64,000 nt of DNA, from assembly GCF_003024715.1 (NCBI RefSeq), contig NZ_PYLO01000002.1, positions 186,001 to 250,000 on the forward strand. Reading direction: 5' to 3'. Source of the stretch: Clostridium fessum. GTDB taxonomy: Bacteria > Bacillota > Clostridia > Lachnospirales > Lachnospiraceae. Positions 44,000 to 53,355 of this stretch are shown one piece after another (within the stretch, counting starts at the first letter, position 1; every line of letters starts with the position of its first letter). The translations under genes were made by a program, and so were the position numbers. A model generated the notes under the pieces. The model made no database searches. It saw only the letters and a program-made list of their open reading frames with translations, and had not been told where the DNA came from.

Positions 44000-45046
44000 T
44001 TAATGACCAAGCTGTCTTGCCAGCTCTACAAACTCTTCGGTCGGGCCGACCACCTTACCTTCATCAAGAACCTGCACACCATCAATCCAGAGGCTGCAGT
44101 TCAATGCAATACCGTCCGAATGAGAAGCTGCAGCAATTCCACCTTCCATATCAGATACCAGCTGCGGACCAACATTTCCGATACCCCATTCTGTACAGCC
44201 CCATACACGCTCATCTTCTACGATGTCGCCGTTAAGCTGTGCCATCGGTCCAAATCCAAGACCACTATGAGCCATCAGGAACATATTCGGATCATCGAAG
44301 CTCTCCAGCCATGCACGGAAGTTTTCAGCATCTCTTCCACCTTCAATTTTTTTGATATAGCCCTTCTCGATATAGAACTTAACCGGTCCCTGTAATGCTC
44401 CGATTGGCGGAGAAAGAGTTCCATCAACCACAAGCACGCCATTTACACTCTCAAAGTTCGGAGACCAGCTGATCTGACCTGGGAACATCTTAATATCATT
44501 CTTACGAACGAATCCATCCGCCGTTACATAATCACGACCCGGTTCATTATCACACTCCAAATCCGTTCCTGCCGGAGTTGTAAAGCGCATATGATGTCCT
44601 GCCTCACAGTAATCCGAGAATCCCTGGATAAACTTGTTCAGAAGAATGTTGTCTACTTTACCAATGTTGCGAACCAACAGTTCCGGATGAACACCGTTCT
44701 GATTCATATATCTCGGACGATTGTTCGGATCTTCTGTAATCTTGTCATAAACGGTGGAATAGAAGATCAGCTTATAGTTGAATTCTACCCAGGCATCACA
44801 AGCTTTAATACCATCAATCAGTGCTTTCATCGGCATATCTTTATCGCCAGCTTTTGCGCCTTCCGGTGCAGCGATCTTAAAGATAAGTGGCTTAGCTCCG
44901 AGAATCACTGCTGCTTGTGCAGTTGCTTCTACAATCTCATCACTGGACATTGTATCAGTTGTAATCGCAATTGTCTCTCCAGGTTTCAACATGAACATGT
45001 CGCGAAGCAGCTTCAAACAAGCATCGAGAACTTCATATTCTAACAT
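44000..45046 (-). CDS. COG2309 family protein (M29 aminopeptidase / NicX-like), paralog 2
   Basis: 348 residues, about the same length as the protein at 41645 and clearly homologous throughout: KMFPGQISWSPNFESVNG and NGDIVEDERVWGCTEWGIGN are nearly the same in both. Candidate metal ligands are the histidine in LMAHSGLGFGP and HSD in ASHSDG, again 48 residues apart. ATG 45046 has GGAGGG 5 bases upstream; a second ATG at 45058 lacks this. It starts 80 bases after the last ABC gene. See the paralog for alternatives of function. Confidence 0.7.
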   Translation of the reverse strand: MLEYEVLDACLKLLRDMFMLKPGETIAITTDTMSSDEIVEATAQAAVILGAKPLIFKIAAPEGAKAGDKDMPMKALIDGIKACDAWVEFNYKLIFYSTVYDKITEDPNNRPRYMNQNGVHPELLVRNIGKVDNILLNKFIQGFSDYCEAGHHMRFTTPAGTDLECDNEPGRDYVTADGFVRKNDIKMFPGQISWSPNFESVNGVLVVDGTLSPPIGALQGPVKFYIEKGYIKKIEGGRDAENFRAWLESFDDPNMFLMAHSGLGFGPMAQLNGDIVEDERVWGCTEWGIGNVGPQLVSDMEGGIAAASHSDGIALNCSLWIDGVQVLDEGKVVGPTEEFVELARQLGH

Positions 45047-45126
45047 AACACCCTCCATTCTATTGTCTCTTGGGACAATGTGTCTTTTTTATTCTTAATT
45101 CCCGGCATTCGGGAATCTCTGAATCA

Positions 45127-46095
45127 CTATTTACATTTTCCACACAAATGGCATCGGACAAAGTGACCAGGTTCTACTTCCTGCATTTCAGGATCCACTT
45201 CCATACAGATTTTCTGCTTAAAGGCACATCTGGTGTGGAAACTACAACCACTTGGAATATTAACAGGAGATGGAATTTCCCCTTCACTCTTCACTTTCTT
45301 TGGTTTCAATGCTTCTTCTTCCGGTGTAACAACCGGAATCGCCGAAAGCAGCATCTGTGTATATGGGTGCATTGGTGCTTCATAGAATGTTTTTGTTGGA
45401 GCAATCTCACAAATCTTGCCCAAGTACATAATAGCAATCTTTGTGGATACGTTTCTCATAACACCCATATCATGTGTAATAAACATATATGTCAACTTCT
45501 GCTCTTCCTTCAGCTTCATCAGCATATTCAGAATCTTCGCCTGAATAGAAACATCCAGAGAAGAAGTTGGCTCATCCAAAATAATAAATTTCGGATTGCT
45601 GCAAAGAGCTCTGGCAATCGATACCAGCTGACGCTCGCCGCCTCCGATGGAGTTCGGCGTCTTATACATGAAATCCGGCGGCAATTCTACCATCTGAAGA
45701 ATTTCACGAATTTTGTCATCTATCCCGTCTTTTGAAACTACATTGTGTACACGAAGAGGAAGACTTAAAATCTGACGAACATCTTGATACGGATTCAGGG
45801 ATGAACCCGGATCCTGAAATACAATCTGTGCATCCCGGCGAAAATCTTTGCTTCGTCCCTTTGTCTTATTCGTAATGGTCTGCCCGTTAAAAATAATCTC
45901 TCCATCCGTCTGACGGTACATTCCCATAACTGTATAGGCAATCGTACTCTTTCCGGAACCGGACTCGCCTACCAGTCCCATAACCTCTCCTTCATTGATG
46001 GAAAAATTAACTCCGTCAACGGCACGGACAAAGCGATCCTTTCCAATGGGGAAATACTGCTTTAAATCTTTTGCAATCAATAATTCTTTTCCCAT
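45127..46095 (-). CDS. dppF: Di/oligopeptide ABC transporter ATP-binding protein, DppF/OppF type
   Basis: 322 residues. Walker A GESGSGKST near residue 42, Q-loop FQDPGSSLNPY, signature IGGGERQLVSIARAL (a slightly altered LSGGQ), Walker B FIILDEPTSSLD. The C-terminal oligopeptide domain contains a cysteine cluster (CSFHTRCAFKQKIC and RCHLCGKC). It starts within the last base of the preceding gene's stop (TAATG). Peptide is the likely cargo from the peptidase neighbours, but nickel or other substrates occur in the family. Confidence 0.9.
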   Translation of the reverse strand: MGKELLIAKDLKQYFPIGKDRFVRAVDGVNFSINEGEVMGLVGESGSGKSTIAYTVMGMYRQTDGEIIFNGQTITNKTKGRSKDFRRDAQIVFQDPGSSLNPYQDVRQILSLPLRVHNVVSKDGIDDKIREILQMVELPPDFMYKTPNSIGGGERQLVSIARALCSNPKFIILDEPTSSLDVSIQAKILNMLMKLKEEQKLTYMFITHDMGVMRNVSTKIAIMYLGKICEIAPTKTFYEAPMHPYTQMLLSAIPVVTPEEEALKPKKVKSEGEIPSPVNIPSGCSFHTRCAFKQKICMEVDPEMQEVEPGHFVRCHLCGKCK

Positions 46096-47099
46096 TACTC
46101 CGCCCCCTCCTTTTCCGTTTTTCCATCTGCATAGCGGAAACAGGCAACTTTATGTTCCGGTTCAATCTCCACTACTGGCGGACGTTTTTTCTTACATATT
46201 TCCGTTGCGTATGGACATCTAGGTGCAAATCGACATCCTTCCGGAGGATTTACATAATCTGGTACATAACCGTAAATTCCTGCTGATAATCCGCCGCCTG
46301 AAAGCCTCGGTACACAGGAAAGAAGTCCCTGCGTATATGGATGAGACGGCGATTTAAACAAGTCTTCTGTCCGACATGTCTCCACAATATTTCCACCATA
46401 CATGATATAGATTCGGTCTACCAGTTCTCTGGCCACGCCAAGAGAATGAGTAATCATAATCAATGAACGTTTCTTTTCTTCTACAAGCACTCGTAAAAGA
46501 TGATGAATCTGATCCTGAATTGTAACATCCAGTGCTGTACACGGTTCATCCGCAATCAAGAGTTCCTTCGGTGTAACCAACGCTGATGCAATACAGACGC
46601 GCTGCCTCATGCCTCCTGATAACTGATGTGGATAACTTGCCATAATACGATCCGGATCCGACAACATAACACTGGTAAGTGCCTGATGTGCTGCCTCCGT
46701 GATGGCTTTTTTATCATTCTTTTTATAAAGACCGGAATACTTGATAATATCTGTCAGCTGCTGACCAATTGTAAATACTGGATTCAACGCTGACATAGGG
46801 GACTGAGAAATCATGGATATTCCGGTTCGTCGTAACTGTAAAAGTTCTGATTGCTTCATTTCCAGAACATTTTTTCCTGCAAAATCTATCTTGCCATCTG
46901 GAACATGGATTAAATCCTTTCCCAGAACTCCCATTACTGTTTTCATTGTTGTTGTCTTGCCACAGCCAGACTCACCAACCAGACCTATTTTCTCTCCTTT
47001 TCCTACCTGCAGATTGATATGATCAACCACTTTAGAATAACCGCGATAGGTACGATACCAAATAGAGAGGTCTTCAATATTTAAAATGTTTTCTCTCAT
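46095..47099 (-). CDS. dppD: Di/oligopeptide ABC transporter ATP-binding protein, DppD/OppD type
   Basis: 334 residues. Walker A GESGCGKTT near residue 41, signature LSGGMRQRVCIASAL, Walker B LLIADEPCTALDVTIQ, H-loop ITHSLGVARELVD. The C-terminus has the family motif GCRFAPRCPYATEICKKKRP. It partners the ATPase at 45127, as these importers use two different ATPases. It begins 2 bases after the permease at 47102 ends. Confidence 0.92.
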   Translation of the reverse strand: MRENILNIEDLSIWYRTYRGYSKVVDHINLQVGKGEKIGLVGESGCGKTTTMKTVMGVLGKDLIHVPDGKIDFAGKNVLEMKQSELLQLRRTGISMISQSPMSALNPVFTIGQQLTDIIKYSGLYKKNDKKAITEAAHQALTSVMLSDPDRIMASYPHQLSGGMRQRVCIASALVTPKELLIADEPCTALDVTIQDQIHHLLRVLVEEKKRSLIMITHSLGVARELVDRIYIMYGGNIVETCRTEDLFKSPSHPYTQGLLSCVPRLSGGGLSAGIYGYVPDYVNPPEGCRFAPRCPYATEICKKKRPPVVEIEPEHKVACFRYADGKTEKEGAE

Positions 47100-47101
47100 C
47101 C

Positions 47102-48007
47102 TTAGTGCCCTCCCTTATCAAACATGTCGCGGATACCGTCTCCCAGGAAGTTAAAGCCTAAAATCATAAATGCAATACCAGCAGCTGGGAATATTGTCAG
47201 CCACCAGATATCCGGCATTAATGCAGCACCGTCAGAAATCATCTGTCCAAATGCCGGTGTAGGAGGCTGTTCACCCAGACCAACGAAACTCAAGGACGCT
47301 CCCATCAGAATAACCCAGCCTACATCCAGCGCCATTTTTGTAAAAATAGGAGACAAACAATTAGGAAGAATTTCTCTAAAGAGAATGTGCGCCTTGGAAG
47401 CTCCTATTAATTCTGCATTTTTAACAAAGTATTCTTCCGAAATAGATGATGCCTGGCTGTATACAAGTCGTGTATACCACGGCCACCACATAATTGTTAC
47501 TGCGAGCATGGAGTTCATCATGTTCGGTTCCAGAATCGAAGCTACACACAGTGCCAGAATCAGAGACGGTACAGAAAGGAATACGTCCGAGATTCTCATG
47601 ATAACTGCATCTATCTTAGTTCCATGATAATATCCGGCCAAAAGTCCAAGTACCGTTCCTACCGGAACAGAAATAGCCAGAACAACGATACTCATAATCA
47701 GTGCACCGCGGAAACTGAAGATAACTCGCGAAAAAACGTCACGTCCCATCTGATCAGTTCCAAATAAGTAGTCCTTACAAGGCGGAAGGCTGGCATTTGC
47801 GTAGTCAACAAAACTACCGATGCTTTCCGGATGCGGAACAATTACTTCTGCAAAAATTGCGAAAAAAAACGAAAGTAATACAAGCACAAGTCCAAATACT
47901 GACAGTTTATTGCGACTGAATTTGTATTTATAAATTCGAAGATTCTCTCTTGTGGATGGAGATAGAAGCGGTTTACGAGCCGCTTTTGTTTCACCTTGCG
48001 TACTCAT
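47102..48007 (-). CDS. dppC: Di/oligopeptide ABC transporter permease, DppC/OppC type
   Basis: 301 residues. A cytoplasmic N-terminus is followed by a membrane helix (about 32-55), a periplasmic loop containing YLFGTDQMGRDVFSRVI, the family signature, and five more helices. The ATPase contact loop reads VKNAELIGASKAHILFREILPN. Its start shares one base with the stop of the preceding permease gene (TAATG). Confidence 0.93.
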   Translation of the reverse strand: MSTQGETKAARKPLLSPSTRENLRIYKYKFSRNKLSVFGLVLVLLSFFFAIFAEVIVPHPESIGSFVDYANASLPPCKDYLFGTDQMGRDVFSRVIFSFRGALIMSIVVLAISVPVGTVLGLLAGYYHGTKIDAVIMRISDVFLSVPSLILALCVASILEPNMMNSMLAVTIMWWPWYTRLVYSQASSISEEYFVKNAELIGASKAHILFREILPNCLSPIFTKMALDVGWVILMGASLSFVGLGEQPPTPAFGQMISDGAALMPDIWWLTIFPAAGIAFMILGFNFLGDGIRDMFDKGGH

Positions 48008-49023
48008 TACTTACTTCCTCCCTTCCGCATTCTAGGATCCAGAGCAGCCACAATCAGGTCTACCACCAGATTCACTACAAAAAATGTAATACCGATAATC
48101 AAAACAACCGCACATATAGCATTTAAATCCTTAAACAACATTGCATTAATTCCATATCTGGAAATACCAGGCCAGTTGAAAATACGCTCTACCAGGAATG
48201 CATTTCCCATCAAAGACGCAAAATCCATACCCATGGTCGTAATTGCCGAGGTTGCTGACGGTTTCAGAAGATACTTCCGGATCAACAGGTTCGGAGGAAG
48301 TCCATGTCCCGTAGAAACTGCCATATATTCTTTGGCTGAGTTATCAACCAGAGAAGAGCGAAGGATTCTGGCATCCTGAACCATCGGCGGTACGGCAAGT
48401 GCAAGTGCCGGAAGAAGCAAGTGTAAAAATGCATCCCAGGCCACTGTGAAATCACCTGCCAGCAACGCATCCAGCACAAAAAATCCAGTTACCGTTTTCG
48501 GAGCTACCAGTGTTGTGCTTAACCGTCCCAAAACCGGAATTGCCTGTAATTTATATCCAAACAGAAGCAAAAGCAGAATTCCGATTACGAATGCCGGAAG
48601 TGCTACTCCGATATAAGACAGAACTCGAATCAAACCATCTACCCATGTATTCTTGTATTTACCAGCCAGAAGTCCAAGAATAAATGTTCCGATTACCATA
48701 AATACACCAGCCATGATAATCAATTCCAATGTTGCTGGAAGAAACTGTGCCACGTCCATGGCTACAGGTCTCTTAGTTACAAAAGAGTTTCCAAAATTTC
48801 CTGTTACTGCACTAGTGAGCCATTTTACATATTGAACCGGGAACGGATCATAGAGATTCATCTCCATGCGAAGCGCTTCTTTTGCTGCCTCAGTGGCTCT
48901 GGCTCCCAGAGCGATGGTAGCTACATCACCGGGAACAACTCTGGCAATGGTAAATATCAATAATGATGTTCCAAACAATACCAGGATTCCCATCAATAGC
49001 CGTTTTATTATGTATTTAATCAC
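48007..49023 (-). CDS. dppB: Di/oligopeptide ABC transporter permease, DppB/OppB type
   Basis: 338 residues. The N-terminus IKYIIKRLLMGILVLFGTSLLIFTIARVVPGD is characteristic of the family. Six membrane segments are visible; the ATPase contact loop lies near residue 225 (MAVSTGHGLPPNLLIRKYLLKPSA). It follows the binding-protein gene after 97 bases that hold an attenuator-like hairpin (49056-49104). Confidence 0.93.
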   Translation of the reverse strand: MIKYIIKRLLMGILVLFGTSLLIFTIARVVPGDVATIALGARATEAAKEALRMEMNLYDPFPVQYVKWLTSAVTGNFGNSFVTKRPVAMDVAQFLPATLELIIMAGVFMVIGTFILGLLAGKYKNTWVDGLIRVLSYIGVALPAFVIGILLLLLFGYKLQAIPVLGRLSTTLVAPKTVTGFFVLDALLAGDFTVAWDAFLHLLLPALALAVPPMVQDARILRSSLVDNSAKEYMAVSTGHGLPPNLLIRKYLLKPSATSAITTMGMDFASLMGNAFLVERIFNWPGISRYGINAMLFKDLNAICAVVLIIGITFFVVNLVVDLIVAALDPRMRKGGSK

Positions 49024-49055
49024 TACGCTTCACCTCTTACTGTCTGCAAAAAGGA

Positions 49056-49104
49056 TGCTGCAAAATCATATATTTAGATTATAAACATGTTTTATTTTGC
49101 AGCA
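49056..49104 (-). terminator. Attenuator-like hairpin between binding-protein and permease genes
   Basis: TGCTGCAAAAT (49056-49066) and ATTTTGCAGCA (49094-49104) pair perfectly; on the minus strand CCTTTTTGC follows. Probably limits read-through into the membrane-protein genes. Confidence 0.7.
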
Positions 49105-49120
49105 GAGCCTTTCACAAATC

Positions 49121-50806
49121 TTACTTTTGATCCAGATTATACTCAAATTCAGAGTAAACCTGACTATAACCATTTACACACTGTGGAACGCCACCCTGCT
49201 CTACAAACGGCCAGGTAACATAAGAGCTCTGGTAAGCACATCTCTCTGAAAGGTCACAGAGCCAAGCGCTCGGACAGACTTCATCAACAATATAGTTCTG
49301 GATATCTGCGTATTTTGCAAGACGCTCATCCGTATCTGTAGTTCCAAGTGCATCTTCAATCATATCGTTAACGGTTGAATCAGCTAACCACTCACCATTC
49401 TCCCAGGTTCCTTTTGTCTCATCTCCATAACGGCTCTGTAAATAGATACCTGCATCATCGAACGGCGGAGCAGAGTTGATAATTGTAATCTGCGGAGAAG
49501 TTTCTACTGAACCCATCTGATCAATCAGAGAAACCCACGGAGCTTTTGCAATTGTAATTGTCACTCCAATTTCTTTTGCTGCTGACTGCATCATCAGTGC
49601 AATCTTTTCAAGGTCAGATACATCCGAGTTAACAACAATTTCGATCGGATAGTTTGCATAATCATTTGCATATTTAGATGCTGCGATGTATTTCTTAGCC
49701 TGCTCAATATCAAATTTAAAAGCCTTTGTATCTACATGACCCATAACACCTGCTGGAACCGGACCGATTGCCTTAACGGAATCTGGGAAAATAGAATTAA
49801 GGATCGTATCGTAATCAATTACGCAGTTCATCGCACGACGGAAATTAATATCATCCATCGGAGCTGCCTGTGTGTTCATGTATACATTATATTCCAGACC
49901 ATTGCTGTATTTAGCAATCGAAATACCATCTATCTTGCTTAATGCAGACAATGTCTCAACACTCTGCCAGGTATCTGTGATATCCATCTCTTTATTGTTG
50001 ATCATCGTTCGAACTGTGGTTGCTTCGGTGATAGCCATCTGTTTGAAAGCTTTCGGAGCTTTCTCATTCTCCCATCCCATAAACCAATCCGGATTCTGCT
50101 CAGCATAGAAATAATCCTGCTGTACCAGTTCAACTGCTTTATACGCACCCGAACCTGCATCATGTGTCAGGAGATAGGTTCTTCCGTAGTCACCATTCTC
50201 ACCGTAATTTCCGGCTGACTGTGTATTTGCCTTTACTTCATCTTCATTCAGGATATACAAACGAACCAGAGCGTTAATAAATGGTCCATATGCCTGTTTC
50301 AGATGAAACTCAACTGTATAATCATCGACGGCTACTGTCGTTCCCGGCTCAACATAGCTTGTAAAAATATAAGCATATCCCTCACCAATCGTTAACAGAC
50401 GATCCATCGAATACACAACATCCGAAGCTGTTAATTCATCCCCATTATGGAATTTAATTCCTTTCTTCAGGTTGAAAGTATATGTAAGACCATCCTCACT
50501 GATTGTCCAATCTTCTGCCACTCTCGGGATAACGCCTTCATCCGCTTCATTTGACGGGAATATCAGTGTATCATAAATATTGATCGCTGCAATTAAGCTA
50601 GAACCAGTATTTACAATGGCCGGATCCAGATCCGGTGTACCGGACACACCAATCTTGATGCAGCTTTCCGCTTCCGCTACCCCCTGTCCGATTGCTGCCG
50701 CCTGGCTTCCTTCTGCACTACCTTGATTCCCACCGCCACATCCAGTTAAAAGCATAGCAAACATCGACGCTGCCAATACAACACTCAAAACACGTCTTTT
50801 TTTCAT
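49121..50806 (-). CDS. Peptide ABC transporter substrate-binding lipoprotein (SBP family 5)
   Basis: 561 residues. Lipoprotein signal ends at LLTGC (Cys23), then a short Gly/Ser/Ala linker. The mature part carries the family 5 pattern: EDWTISEDGLTYTFNLKKGIKFHNGDELTASDVVYSMDRL (residues about 100-140) and later FRRAMNCVIDYDTIL. It captures peptides or similar solutes for the DppBCDF-type complex. First gene of an operon of eight that ends at the terminator 41596-41623. Confidence 0.93.
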   Translation of the reverse strand: MKKRRVLSVVLAASMFAMLLTGCGGGNQGSAEGSQAAAIGQGVAEAESCIKIGVSGTPDLDPAIVNTGSSLIAAINIYDTLIFPSNEADEGVIPRVAEDWTISEDGLTYTFNLKKGIKFHNGDELTASDVVYSMDRLLTIGEGYAYIFTSYVEPGTTVAVDDYTVEFHLKQAYGPFINALVRLYILNEDEVKANTQSAGNYGENGDYGRTYLLTHDAGSGAYKAVELVQQDYFYAEQNPDWFMGWENEKAPKAFKQMAITEATTVRTMINNKEMDITDTWQSVETLSALSKIDGISIAKYSNGLEYNVYMNTQAAPMDDINFRRAMNCVIDYDTILNSIFPDSVKAIGPVPAGVMGHVDTKAFKFDIEQAKKYIAASKYANDYANYPIEIVVNSDVSDLEKIALMMQSAAKEIGVTITIAKAPWVSLIDQMGSVETSPQITIINSAPPFDDAGIYLQSRYGDETKGTWENGEWLADSTVNDMIEDALGTTDTDERLAKYADIQNYIVDEVCPSAWLCDLSERCAYQSSYVTWPFVEQGGVPQCVNGYSQVYSEFEYNLDQK

Positions 50807-50921
50807 TTGGTCCTCCTTTACTGCTGAAACCTTTCGGTTTATCCCGCCAAAGAGACGTACATCTCATGGCATTTTCTTCTTTTTTGTGTTTATTTTCAGA
50901 TTCGCTCATTGATATGTGATT

Positions 50922-50951
50922 ATTATAGCAATTCACCCCTTCCTCTTTCAA
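50922..50951 (-). promoter_or_regulatory. Promoter of the peptide-transport operon
   Basis: Minus strand TTGAAA (50951-50946), 18 bases, TATAAT (50927-50922); about 115 bases upstream of the binding-protein start. Confidence 0.65.
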
Positions 50952-51072
50952 TTGTGTTCAACCACAAATTCTTCTCATTTTTTTTGTTTCCAACAAACAG
51001 CCCGCCTTTACTGGGAGGACAGTTTCCGTCAATGGCGGACAGTTTTAGCACTTGTACACGTGAAGCGGAGCG

Positions 51073-51105
51073 TTTTGTTTCATAGGAACATCCTATGAAA
51101 CAAAA
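51073..51105. repeat. Palindromic repeat family A, copy 2
   Basis: TTTTGTTTCATAGGA and its exact inverted copy pair over 15 bases with a 3-base loop. GCGGAGCG precedes it, as in the copy at 57267. Confidence 0.8.
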
Positions 51106-51134
51106 AAACAGCCCCTGCCACACGACAGGGACTG
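51102..51134 (-). terminator. Terminator of the AGCS symporter gene
   Basis: CAGCCCCTG (51109-51117) and CAGGGACTG (51126-51134) pair with one mismatch; seven T follow on the minus strand. That T-run overlaps the arm of repeat A. Confidence 0.75.
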
Positions 51135-51198
51135 CCTTTTATATTAGACTCTAAGAGTTAAGCTCTATATCTAATAATATGTAACGATTCACATTCGA

Positions 51199-52704
51199 TT
51201 ATTTATCTTCTGCGATACGTTTTTTGTTGATGTCTTTCCACATCTCAACGTCTACGCCCTTCCAGCAAAGCTTATCCGGGTTGTAGTACGGGTCTTTCTT
51301 TGCTTTCATCTGCTCTTCGTAGTCTTTGTACAGTGCAAATACCTTCGGAGACAGAAGCAGTACAACTAACATGTTGATCCATGTAGATCCACCAAGTGCA
51401 AGGTCGGAAAGATTCCAAGCCAGACCGGAATCGATATTGCCCCAGATGAAGATAAGGATAGGCATAACAATCTGCATAATTCTGATAACCACTTTACGGG
51501 TAGCTGCTTTATCATCGCCCTGGAACAGGTAAAGAACCGAAGTCTCGCCCTCATAATAGTAGCTGATTAAGCATGTAAAGGAGAACAGAGCCAGCATGAT
51601 AGCAATGAACAGAGGAGCAATACTTCCCATAACGGTGCTGCAAGCATTCTGAACGAAAATAACGCCATATGTTCCATCTGCTGCTAACTGAGCCATCTGA
51701 TCGTGCATTGCACCGGTACCACCGATGTAACCAAACTGTGTATTGTAGCATCCGCTTAAGAGCATCATCAGACCAGAAGCGGTACATACGATAACGGTAT
51801 CCAGCCAAACACCAGCTGCATTTGCCATACCCTGTTTAATCGGGTGGCTGGTCTCTGCTGCTGCTGCGGTCGGCATGGACTCACCCATACCAGATGCAGA
51901 TGAGAATGTGCCTCGTTTAACACCCTGCTGGATAGCGATACCAACGCCGCCGCCCAGAAGAGCTTCTTTGGAACCAAATGCACAGGATACAACCTGAGCG
52001 ATAACGCTCGGAATCTGACCTGCGTTTGCGATTAAGATAACAACGGTTGCAATCAGGTAAATGCCTACCATCGGCGGAACCAGCATAGATGCTACAGAAC
52101 TGATTCGTTTAACACCACCCATAACTACAACTGCCATAGCCAGTGCGATAACCAGAGCCGAAATCCACATCGGAATACCTAAAGCGTTCTTAAATCCATC
52201 GCAGATTGTAAAGGTAGCTGCTGCCGGCATGAATAATACAACGCCCAGTCCGAAGAATGCTGCATAGAAGGTACCATAAGCTTTCCAGCCAAGACCTCTC
52301 TCAGCACAGTAAGCGCCGCCGCTTCGATACTGACCATCGATACGGTTCTTATAAAGTACGGATAATGTACACTCAGTAAAGCAAACAGCAGAGTTTGTCA
52401 TACCAGCGATGATCATCCAGAAGAGTGCGCCAGGTCCGCCCATGTAAAGAGCTACGGCTACACCGGCTACGTTACCGGTACCAACACGCATCGCCATGGT
52501 TGTACAGAAGGATGCGAATGAAGAAATACCGGATTCAGACTCCGACTTGTCAATGATTCGGCTCCACATATCTTTAAAATGAACAAACTGGAAAAAGCCG
52601 AGACGGATTGTAAAGTATAAACCACTACCAACAATCAGAACTAACATTCCAACGCCCCAAATGGGTCCGTTCAACATACTGACGATGTTGTTAATTGCTT
52701 CCAT
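51199..52704 (-). CDS. Alanine/glycine:cation symporter family protein (AGCS)
   Basis: 501 residues, about ten membrane segments. Family landmarks are NGPIWGVGMLVLIVGSGLYFTIRLGFFQF at the start, RVGTGNVAGVAVALYMGGPGALFWM and GSKEALLGGGVGIAIQQGVKRGTFSSASGMGESMP later (each split over several helices and loops). It imports alanine or glycine with sodium or protons. ATG 52704 is preceded by GGGGGA; 40 open codons upstream lack support and overlap the promoter. A separate transcription unit. Confidence 0.92.
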   Translation of the reverse strand: MEAINNIVSMLNGPIWGVGMLVLIVGSGLYFTIRLGFFQFVHFKDMWSRIIDKSESESGISSFASFCTTMAMRVGTGNVAGVAVALYMGGPGALFWMIIAGMTNSAVCFTECTLSVLYKNRIDGQYRSGGAYCAERGLGWKAYGTFYAAFFGLGVVLFMPAAATFTICDGFKNALGIPMWISALVIALAMAVVVMGGVKRISSVASMLVPPMVGIYLIATVVILIANAGQIPSVIAQVVSCAFGSKEALLGGGVGIAIQQGVKRGTFSSASGMGESMPTAAAAETSHPIKQGMANAAGVWLDTVIVCTASGLMMLLSGCYNTQFGYIGGTGAMHDQMAQLAADGTYGVIFVQNACSTVMGSIAPLFIAIMLALFSFTCLISYYYEGETSVLYLFQGDDKAATRKVVIRIMQIVMPILIFIWGNIDSGLAWNLSDLALGGSTWINMLVVLLLSPKVFALYKDYEEQMKAKKDPYYNPDKLCWKGVDVEMWKDINKKRIAEDK

Positions 52705-53355
52705 ATAAAGTTCCCCCTTTATTTGATGTAGTGCCGCGCGCTGGCTAAGCAAGTTTTTCAATTCGCTCAAAAAACTTCTTGCTTTTGAAAAAATTATATC
52801 ACTAAAGTGAAATTTGTTCAACAAAATTATTTGAATTTATTATGCAGAGTTTTCATGATATAGCATAGAATCATGAATCCCTCTGTTTTTTTCATGAAAT
52901 AAATTGCACTTTTTCGAGCGTCAATTAGTATAAATGCACAAGATATCATGATATTTTGTCTACAACTGCGCCATTTTCCGTTAGACTCCCGTTCAGAATT
53001 TTGTCCATTTTCTTTCGGAGTTTCATGAATTTTGTTTACCATTTGTTTATTTTTTAACTTTTTGTGTGTTTCATTTAGATGAATTTTTTATGTTGTATTT
53101 GAGATCGTAGGCATATTTCTATCTTTTTCTCCCATTTCTTTCACGAATATGATATACTAGGGACACTTGGCAGAGCCATCGGAATGAATGTCCGCCGCAC
53201 ACGCACCCATGTAATCCGCCCGGATATTCCGTATGAATCAGATTCGTATTCTACATAATTCTTACAAATCTTCTCATCCTCCTTTGGTATCTGTCAGCTC
53301 TGTACATTTTATGAATCAGACCGAACGCTTATTACGAAAATGGAGGGAGTATTTT
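52705..53355. other. Divergent intergenic region, 651 bases
   Basis: AT-rich. It contains the AGCS promoter and its leader, in which AAGCAAG/AAAAACTTGCTT-type sequence (about 52745-52790) can fold into a hairpin. On the right, TATACT near 53152 may be the -10 box of the LysR gene. No glycine riboswitch, T-box or credible gene was recognised. Confidence 0.5.
52793..52821 (-). promoter_or_regulatory. AGCS promoter with an inverted repeat in the spacer
   Basis: Minus strand TTGAAC (52821-52816), 17 bases, TATAAT (52798-52793). TCACTAAAGTGA (52799-52810), a 5-base inverted repeat, fills the spacer, a typical repressor position. Confidence 0.7.

Larger units (their letters stand above)
50807..51198. 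other. Intergenic region, 392 bases
   Basis: Between the peptide operon and the AGCS gene, both on the minus strand. It contains the promoter 50922-50951, two GGACAGTTT direct repeats (51017-51025 and 51037-51045), the family A palindrome (51073-51105) and the AGCS terminator (51102-51134). No ORF seen. Confidence 0.65.

Noticed and set aside
52705-52790. Glycine riboswitch ahead of the AGCS gene
   Set aside because: The leader is only about 80 bases and lacks the paired aptamer pattern; only a simple hairpin is seen.
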